DNA of 49,732 nt from an uncultured Bacteroidota bacterium (GTDB lineage: Bacteria; Bacteroidota; Bacteroidia; Bacteroidales; GWA2-32-17). The DNA is taken from positions 1 through 49,732 of the forward strand of contig CAILUD010000042.1 in the NCBI GenBank assembly GCA_903837285.1, in the 5' to 3' direction. Shown here one piece after another: positions 44,548 through 49,732 of this stretch (within the stretch, counting starts at the first letter, position 1; each line of letters opens with the position of its first letter). The notes beneath the pieces were generated by a model. The model made no database searches. It had not been told where the DNA came from and saw nothing but the letters and a program-made list of their open reading frames with translations. The position numbers and the translations under genes are program-made.

Positions 44548-44555
44548 CAAATTTG
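44548..44555 (+). promoter_or_regulatory. -7-like box upstream of yebC
   Basis: CAAATTTG, one base from TAnnTTTG, 29 bases before the ATG. Confidence 0.35.
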
Positions 44556-44584
44556 TATTCTAATTTCACCCAAAATAAATTCAT

Positions 44585-45328
44585 ATGTCAGGACATAGTA
44601 AATGGTCAACAATTAAAAGAAAAAAAGGAGCTATTGATGCAAAACGCTCAAAAATTTTCTCGAAACTTATTAAAGAAATTAGTATAGCTGTAAAAGAAAG
44701 CGGTACTGCTGTTGATAGTAACCCAAGATTAAGAATGGCTATTCAGAATGCCAAAGGTGTTAATATGCCTAAGGAAAACATACAGCGTGCTATTTCAAAG
44801 GCCAGTGCCGAAGGAAGTAATTATGTTGAAACTACATTTGAAGGATATGCACAAGGCGGTGTTGCTGTATTTGTTGAATGTTTATCAGATAACAATAACC
44901 GTACAGTAAGCAATGTACGTGCAGTTTTTAATAAACGTGGCGGTAGTCTTGGCACAAATGGTTCTTTAAGTTTTATTTTTGACAGAAAAGGAGTTTTTAC
45001 TATTGCTAAAGAGAATATTAAAAGCATGGAAGAAATAGAACTTGACATTATTGACGCTGGTGTTGAAGATATAGAAGACGATGGCGATGTTTACACATTA
45101 TATTGTCCGCTAGAGTTCTTTGGAAAAGTTCAGAAAAAATTAGAAGAATTAAAAATTGAAGCAGAAAACTCTGAATTAAGAAGAGTTCCAAACGACACAA
45201 AAGTTGTAGATGTTGATTCTGCTCAAAAAATATTACGACTTATTGACGAATTAGAAGATGATGATGATGTACAAAATGTATTTCATAACCTTGAAATGAC
45301 AGATGAATTAATGAAATCAATGGAATAG
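44585..45328 (+). CDS. yebC: YebC/PmpR family (TACO1-like) protein
   Basis: 247 residues. The conserved start MSGHSKWSTIKRKKGAIDAKRSKIFSKLIKEI and the segments NPRLRMAIQNAKGVNMPKENIQRAI and ETTFEGYAQGGVAVFVECLSDNNNRTVSNVRAVF...GGSLGTNGSLSFIFDRKG are diagnostic. The family has been described as DNA-binding regulators and, more recently, as a translation factor that relieves ribosome stalling (TACO1 in mitochondria). The acidic C-terminus (ELEDDDDVQNVFHNLEM) is typical. It stands alone with a strong terminator. Confidence 0.95.
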   Translation: MSGHSKWSTIKRKKGAIDAKRSKIFSKLIKEISIAVKESGTAVDSNPRLRMAIQNAKGVNMPKENIQRAISKASAEGSNYVETTFEGYAQGGVAVFVECLSDNNNRTVSNVRAVFNKRGGSLGTNGSLSFIFDRKGVFTIAKENIKSMEEIELDIIDAGVEDIEDDGDVYTLYCPLEFFGKVQKKLEELKIEAENSELRRVPNDTKVVDVDSAQKILRLIDELEDDDDVQNVFHNLEMTDELMKSME

Positions 45329-45392
45329 AATTAGTGCCTTAAGTATTTAAAATGTCTAAAATGTACTAAAGTTAAAAAAACGATTCCTTTAT

Positions 45393-45426
45393 AAAAAAAG
45401 TGCCTGAATTTTCAGGCACTTTTTTT
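45393..45426. terminator. Bidirectional terminator between yebC and the CASTOR-type gene
   Basis: GTGCCTGAA and TTCAGGCAC pair around TT, with seven A residues on the left and seven T residues on the right, so it works for both convergent genes. Confidence 0.9.
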
Positions 45427-47326
45427 ATTCCTCAGCAATTACAATAATTTTATCGTTCTCGACAAAAGTAATTTTTGCAGATTTTTTAGGATCTACAACA
45501 ACTCCGTATCCTTTATCTGCTGCATGCTCTAATGCATGAATCTTATAACCTATTGCAACTTGATTTTGGCGAGCCGCAGATTCTGTTACAGTATAAAAAT
45601 CTACTTCCTTACCAAGTCCAACATATTCTGAAGCTGATTTTACATAAATTTCAGAACCATCAGCATCAAATAAATCATCGAATACAGGTTTTAAAAATTT
45701 ATTTTCAGAAACCTGCGACATAAATAGACTTATTAATTTATCGCCAATAATAAAATCATCAACTTTTGTTACTTCTGCTAATTCTTTATTTCTAATATCT
45801 ATCATTTCGCTCACAATACTGAAATCGATTTTTTTAATTTCAGAAATATTTCTAAGATGTAAAAGACAAATTAAAGTTTTTGCATCAGCTTCCTGCACAT
45901 CTTCGATATGCGAATTATACAATATAATAATGTGATTAAATATTTCGACATTTAATGAATCAAGAAATTTTCTGTCAATAATATTACCATTCAAAAATTC
46001 AACTTTCTGATTTTTTAATAAAGGCTGTAAATCTTCGAGCTCAGATTTTGTTGTTTCAGTTTCCGAAATTATTAATGCAGTAGAACCATTTAAAACATAG
46101 TTATCAATTTCTTTTATTATCGAACTTCCTTTATGATTCCATCCAAGTATTAATGTTTTCTCAATAATTTTTGGTTCAGGTTTTCCGGTTCTAATCACAC
46201 TCTCGTCAATTACAATGTTTGTTTTTCCGGATATAACAATAGTATCATCATCTTCAGAAATTGCAATTATTTTATCACCTATATTAATAATAGTATCCAT
46301 TGGTGGATTAACAACAACTTTTTTATCGGCAAACATAATACCCATTAATGCACTTTCTTCATACATTAATAATGCTTCTTTAAAAGTTTTTCCAATTAAT
46401 TTGGGTTCTTCGTTAAAATAAATTTCTACACCATCAAAATCTAGCAACTCGGTATACACAACGCTTAACCCCGACTGTCGGCATGTTTGAGCAGTAACAC
46501 GAGCTAAAATATCTGGCGAAAGAATTAATTCTGCTTCATGTCTACCAACCAATTTTGCAGCTTCCATATTCGATTCCTCTTTTATTTCTGCTACAATATG
46601 AAAATCCGATTTCTTTCTATTTGGGTTATTTGTTACTGCCAACATAGTTTTGATAACATAAGTATCTGGATTATCTTTTTCTGGCGATAAAATAATTATT
46701 GAGCGAGCCTGATTAGGATTTGAGATGTCCATATCCTGTAAATTCATTGGGCTTCCGGAGCGACAAATTATTTTAGTGTTTAAAGTATTTTTAATTTGCG
46801 ATTTAATTTCATCTTCCATTTCAACTTTATCCTTGTCTGCCATTACGACAATTCGAGGACGTTTTTGATTTTCATTTGCAATAATTAATTCTGAAATAAT
46901 AGAAAATATTTTTGTTGACCAGCCTAAAATTAAAGTATGATTTGTTTCAAGTACTTTAGATTTTCCTTTTCGTAATTCTTCAATTTTAGTTTGAATTCCT
47001 GAAGTTAAAACACCTATTAAAGTTGAAAGAATAAATATACCACCAAGTGTAACAATTAACATTAATGCTCTGAATTTCCAACCTGCATCGCCTGCTACAG
47101 TACCAGAATCCATTGCACGCATAGAGCTTTGCCAGCACGCTTCAAAAAAGCTTATTTCTGGATTATCAACTGGAGTAATTCCTGTAATTACAACAATTAT
47201 TGCAGCTACTATAACAACTAAAACTGAAAGTATTCCCAACCAAACAATCAACGACATAGTTCCGGAAGTCATAGTATTATCAAAAGCATACCTTAGCTTT
47301 TCTTTGAAAGAGGCAGATGATTTCAT
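45425..47326 (-). CDS. CASTOR/POLLUX-type ion channel with RCK/TrkA-N domains
   Basis: 633 residues. A cytoplasmic start (MKSSASFKEKLRYAFDNTMTSG) precedes the first transmembrane helix (LIVWLGILSVLVVIVAAIIVV). Next is a pore loop region (SFFEACWQSSMRAMDSGTVAGDAGWKFRALM) and a second helix (LIVTLGGIFILSTLIGVLTSGIQ). Two Rossmann-type regulatory domains then begin HTLILGWSTKIFSIISELIIANE (about 130) and KTLILGWNHKGSSIIKEI (about 385). This is the architecture of CASTOR/POLLUX/SYM8 channels of plants and their bacterial relatives, which conduct cations such as K+ or Ca2+. The ion cannot be fixed here. It lies 34 bases downstream of a CorA gene and probably forms an operon with it. Confidence 0.85.
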   Translation of the reverse strand: MKSSASFKEKLRYAFDNTMTSGTMSLIVWLGILSVLVVIVAAIIVVITGITPVDNPEISFFEACWQSSMRAMDSGTVAGDAGWKFRALMLIVTLGGIFILSTLIGVLTSGIQTKIEELRKGKSKVLETNHTLILGWSTKIFSIISELIIANENQKRPRIVVMADKDKVEMEDEIKSQIKNTLNTKIICRSGSPMNLQDMDISNPNQARSIIILSPEKDNPDTYVIKTMLAVTNNPNRKKSDFHIVAEIKEESNMEAAKLVGRHEAELILSPDILARVTAQTCRQSGLSVVYTELLDFDGVEIYFNEEPKLIGKTFKEALLMYEESALMGIMFADKKVVVNPPMDTIINIGDKIIAISEDDDTIVISGKTNIVIDESVIRTGKPEPKIIEKTLILGWNHKGSSIIKEIDNYVLNGSTALIISETETTKSELEDLQPLLKNQKVEFLNGNIIDRKFLDSLNVEIFNHIIILYNSHIEDVQEADAKTLICLLHLRNISEIKKIDFSIVSEMIDIRNKELAEVTKVDDFIIGDKLISLFMSQVSENKFLKPVFDDLFDADGSEIYVKSASEYVGLGKEVDFYTVTESAARQNQVAIGYKIHALEHAADKGYGVVVDPKKSAKITFVENDKIIVIAEE

Positions 47327-47360
47327 ATTCTAAAATTGCAAGTTTAAAAATTAAATACCG

Positions 47361-48308
47361 CTATAACCACTTTCTTTTTTTGAAAAGAATAAGCGTAACA
47401 GCTACAGAAAATATCATAAATAATATTGCTATTAAATATCCATATTGCCAACCTATTTCGGGCATTGATTTAAAATTCATTCCATAGATACTAGCAATTA
47501 AAGTAGGAGGCATAAATATAACTGTTGCCACAGTAAATATTTTTATAATTTTATTTTGCTCAATGTTAACAAGTCCAAGAAAAGTATTTTGAAGAAAATC
47601 CAGTCTTTCAAAACTAAATACTGTATAATCTAAAAGTGATCCTGTATCTTTAATCATAACTCTAATTTTATTATGAAGTTCGATTGGAAAATAATCACTT
47701 TTTAAAACCGCAGATAGCACACGTTGTTTATCGATAATATTTTCACGAAGCTGCATTGTGTCTTCCTGAAATTTCGAAATTTTAACAAGAATTTCTTCAG
47801 AAAAAGTTTTTTCATGAGTTACTAATCCAGAAATTGAAGATATATCTTTTACCATTGCTTCTATCATATCAGCATCTAAATCAATTCGTATTTCGAATAT
47901 GCTTAAAAAAACATGATAGGCATCTGATAATTTAAAATTAAAATCAATTCTTCTATAAATTTCTGTAAAGGTTCGAGTCTCAGAATTTCTATGTGAAAAG
48001 AGAATATTATCTTTTAATATAAAAGAGATAGGTTCTTTTCTAAACTCATTTTCAGTTGGAATAAGAAAATGGGAGTTAGTTACAATAAGCGTATCAGTTT
48101 CAAAATACCTGGAACTAACCTCAATTTCTTCGATCTCTTGTCGTGTTTGAAGTGTGATTTTATATCTGGTTTCAATTGCTATTCGTTCTTCATAAGAAGG
48201 CTGCAAAAGATCAATCCAGACAATATCAATACCAGGGATATTTTCAATTTCAGAAATTCCCTGATGTAGCTTAAGCTTATCGTTTTCTTTAAAAAATATA
48301 TTTACCAT
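47361..48308 (-). CDS. corA: CorA-family divalent cation transporter
   Basis: 315 residues from the ATG at 48308 (MVNIFFKENDKLK), which fits the CorA N-terminus; an upstream in-frame ATG at 48338 would add 10 residues. A long soluble domain (IVWIDLLQPSYEER...) is followed by the stalk helix, then two C-terminal helices. The first carries the signature YGMNF (GMN motif, the Mg2+ selectivity filter) after FMPPTLIASI, and the loop MPEIGW follows before the second helix and a basic tail (KKRKWL). Mg2+ or Co2+ uptake or efflux at the inner membrane is expected. It is upstream of the CASTOR-type channel on the same strand, a pairing of two cation channels. Confidence 0.93.
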   Translation of the reverse strand: MVNIFFKENDKLKLHQGISEIENIPGIDIVWIDLLQPSYEERIAIETRYKITLQTRQEIEEIEVSSRYFETDTLIVTNSHFLIPTENEFRKEPISFILKDNILFSHRNSETRTFTEIYRRIDFNFKLSDAYHVFLSIFEIRIDLDADMIEAMVKDISSISGLVTHEKTFSEEILVKISKFQEDTMQLRENIIDKQRVLSAVLKSDYFPIELHNKIRVMIKDTGSLLDYTVFSFERLDFLQNTFLGLVNIEQNKIIKIFTVATVIFMPPTLIASIYGMNFKSMPEIGWQYGYLIAILFMIFSVAVTLILFKKRKWL

Positions 48309-48387
48309 AATCGCATATGCGTTAAGGTTAGCATCCAAAAAAAATGAAATAACAGACGTTCTGTTAAAACATTTTAAGAACCTTTTG

Positions 48388-48460
48388 AGCGGGAAACGGG
48401 ACTCGGACCCGCGACCCTCAGCTTGGGAAGCTGATGCTCTACCAACTGAGCTACTCCCGC
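48388..48460 (-). tRNA. tRNA-Gly (anticodon CCC)
   Basis: On the minus strand a full cloverleaf: acceptor GCGGGAG pairs with TTCCCGC (one wobble), D arm GCTCAGTTGGTAGAGC, anticodon arm TCAGC-TTCCCAA-GCTGA with CCC, and T arm GCGGG-TCCGAGT-CCCGT. Discriminator base U; CCA is not encoded. Codon read is GGG. Confidence 0.95.
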
Positions 48461-48538
48461 TTATTGAGTTTTACAAAATTAGAAAAATTCCTTTTATATA
48501 AAAATTAATTAACAACTATTATATTTTCTTAAAATTTG

Positions 48539-48611
<73 letters not shown>

Positions 48612-48899
48612 AATGTTTTGCAAAATTAAAAAATAAATTTAAGCACCCAAGAATTGTTTTGAATATAATAAAATAAATATTATTAACAATATACACTAAT
48701 TTTTATTTTGCCAATTGCTATAAAAAATATATTTCAAAATGTATTTTGCAATTTTAAAAAAAATGACGTTTTTTGACTTTTTTTAACACTAAATACCTAC
48801 TTGAAAATAACCACTTAAAGAGATTATTTTAATTATTTTTTTCATAACTATCTATCATGCTGATTGTTGTATTTTATAATTAATTGTTAGAAAAAATAT
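48612..48899. other. AT-rich intergenic region between tRNA-Thr and the AP2/H1-like gene
   Basis: Part of a 367-base gap (48612-48978). No ORF, hairpin or RNA motif was recognised. Its right end carries the promoter listed next. Confidence 0.5.
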
Positions 48900-48929
48900 T
48901 TTGTTTTATTATAATTATGTGTACATTTG
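48900..48929 (+). promoter_or_regulatory. Promoter of the AP2/H1-like gene
   Basis: TTTG (48900-48903), an 18-base spacer and a perfect TACATTTG (48922-48929). Among the best promoter matches in the window. The leader would be about 45 bases. Confidence 0.65.
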
Positions 48930-48978
48930 CATAACATTTTCAATACTCTGTATCTAGTATTAATTTAAATTAAAAAAA

Positions 48979-49732
48979 ATGCCAGTAAAAGTAAATTTGA
49001 AAAATTCTGACAAAAAAGCAATTCTTGATGAGCATGTTTATGAAAAACTAAATCAAGACAAGAATTTAAAAACAATTAAATTTTGGGAAAACTTAAGAGA
49101 ACACTCAAGTGGTTACGTATTTTTCCAAAAAAATTGGAGACAAAAAGATGGTTCATATAAAAATGAAACCATTTATCTTCACAAACTAATTTCTGAAAAA
49201 TTTGTTAAAAAACCTGCAGGAAAAGTTCGTTGGTTTGTACGTTTTATCAACGCTAACGCTGTTGACTGCCGTTTAGAGAATTTAGAGTGGAGCACATTCT
49301 CAAATCTTGTTCGTAACACACGTAAAATTAAAAACAGTACAGGTTATCGTGGTGTTGTAAAACAAGGACGTAAATTTTACTCTTATATTTATGTAGATCG
49401 CAAAGGTATTCCTTTGGGTTCATTTGACACTGCTGAACAAGCTGCAGCAGCTTATAACAAAAAATCAACTGAATTATTTGGTAAAACTAATACTTTAAAC
49501 GTGATATCTAAAAAACCTAATGTTGCCGCAAAAGTAGCTACAAAAGTAGTTGCTAAAAAAGTTGTAGCTAAAAAAGCTGTAGCTAAAAAAGTAGTTGCTA
49601 AAAAAGCTGTTGCTAAAAAAGTTGTAGCTAAGAAAGCTGTTGCTAAAAAAGTAGTTGCTAAAAAAGCCGTTGCTAAAAAAGTAGTTGCTAAGAAAGCTGT
49701 TGCTAAAAAAGCTGTTGCTAAAAAAGTTGTAG
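48979..49732 (+). CDS. AP2-domain/degenerate HNH protein with histone-H1-like Lys/Ala/Val tail (3' partial)
   Basis: 251 codons before the window ends; no stop is reached. Residues about 1-118 follow the layout of HNH proteins of the AP2 type: [28 protein letters not shown], then [18 protein letters not shown], which aligns with the HNH_3 block VxHIDGNxxxNRxENLEW. The catalytic His is replaced (VRF), so nuclease activity is probably lost. Residues 121-174 form an AP2 DNA-binding domain ([48 protein letters not shown] in the frame, cut here into its known motifs). From V190 onwards the sequence is pure [10 protein letters not shown] pentapeptides, like histone-H1-type nucleoid proteins. A DNA-binding chromosome-organising role is inferred. 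Strong promoter upstream. Confidence 0.8.
   Translation, partial: MPVKVNLKNSDKKAILDEHVYEKLNQDKNLKTIKFWENLREHSSGYVFFQKNWRQKDGSYKNETIYLHKLISEKFVKKPAGKVRWFVRFINANAVDCRLENLEWSTFSNLVRNTRKIKNSTGYRGVVKQGRKFYSYIYVDRKGIPLGSFDTAEQAAAAYNKKSTELFGKTNTLNVISKKPNVAAKVATKVVAKKVVAKKAVAKKVVAKKAVAKKVVAKKAVAKKVVAKKAVAKKVVAKKAVAKKAVAKKVV
49546..49732 (+). repeat. 15-base tandem repeat encoding [10 protein letters not shown]
   Basis: Twelve complete 15-base units (consensus GTTGCTAAAAAAGCT-like, rotating between GTT, GTA and GCT codons) and part of a thirteenth, ending at the window edge. The units vary at synonymous positions and between Val and Ala at one codon, while Lys-Lys is invariant, as expected if the protein is selected. 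Confidence 0.95.

Noticed and set aside
49546..49732. CRISPR or other non-coding tandem array at the window end
   Set aside because: The unit is 15 bases, in frame, with changes mostly at synonymous sites, and continuous with the upstream AP2 gene; there are no spacers.

Overview
This window comes from an AT-rich Bacteroidota chromosome. The lineage call rests on several signals. There are two type IX secretion (T9SS) cargo proteins, one with a type B and one with a type A sorting tail, and a PorP/SprF-family protein. Many starts are preceded by the Bacteroidota -7 box TAnnTTTG and lack a Shine-Dalgarno sequence. Stand-alone TonB plug and carboxypeptidase-regulatory domains, an iron-transport-like ECF sigma operon and a two-subunit methylmalonyl-CoA mutase also fit. 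Nothing suggests a prophage or plasmid, so I read it as chromosome with scattered small intergenic repeats.

Layout. 1-5845: two related tail-fibre/adhesin-like surface proteins (the first cut by the window edge). 5874-12190 (minus): an EEP-fold hydrolase directly behind a 1,496-residue SprB-repeat T9SS adhesin, then a PorP/SprF-like protein. 12596-14665 (plus): a toast-rack lipoprotein, a thiF-thiS pair and a FtsB/DivIC-type division protein. 14693-17944 (minus): a small secreted protein, a beta-CASP metallo-beta-lactamase RNase and a PIN-PhoH ATPase. 18338-23736: proline dehydrogenase, a TMTC-like GT-C/TPR membrane protein, Nif3/DUF34 and a coiled-coil zinc-ribbon protein. 23912-30115: a 2,067-residue alpha-2-macroglobulin with a CxEQ thioester motif. 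30124-30805: a REP-associated Y1 transposase (RAYT) between inverted REP hairpins. 30905-31405: a secreted thioredoxin. 31787-35470: a tight four-gene operon of TonB plug without barrel, ECF sigma factor, membrane TPR protein and CarboxypepD-like exported protein. 35695-39721 (minus): a YCF48 propeller T9SS protein and a MORN_2/YwqK repeat protein. 40319-44327: mutA-mutB. 44585-45328: YebC. 45425-48308 (minus): a CorA and CASTOR/POLLUX-type ion channel pair. Then tRNA-Gly(CCC) and tRNA-Thr(CGT), and last a 3'-truncated gene not previously evident as a closed ORF.

The two most unusual items are these. (1) The gene at 48979 to the window end encodes a degenerate HNH-like region and an AP2 DNA-binding domain fused to a histone-H1-like tail of [10 protein letters not shown] pentapeptides. 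It sits behind a strong promoter and looks like a domesticated homing-endonuclease scaffold turned nucleoid protein. (2) A roughly 165-170 bp intergenic element occurs twice (31510-31680 and 40026-40190). It has two stems that are conserved between the copies through at least four compensatory base-pair changes, while its large loop has diverged, so folding of the RNA or single-stranded DNA appears to be under selection. Other intergenic regions carry several unrelated perfect hairpins that resemble REP sequences, in keeping with the resident RAYT.
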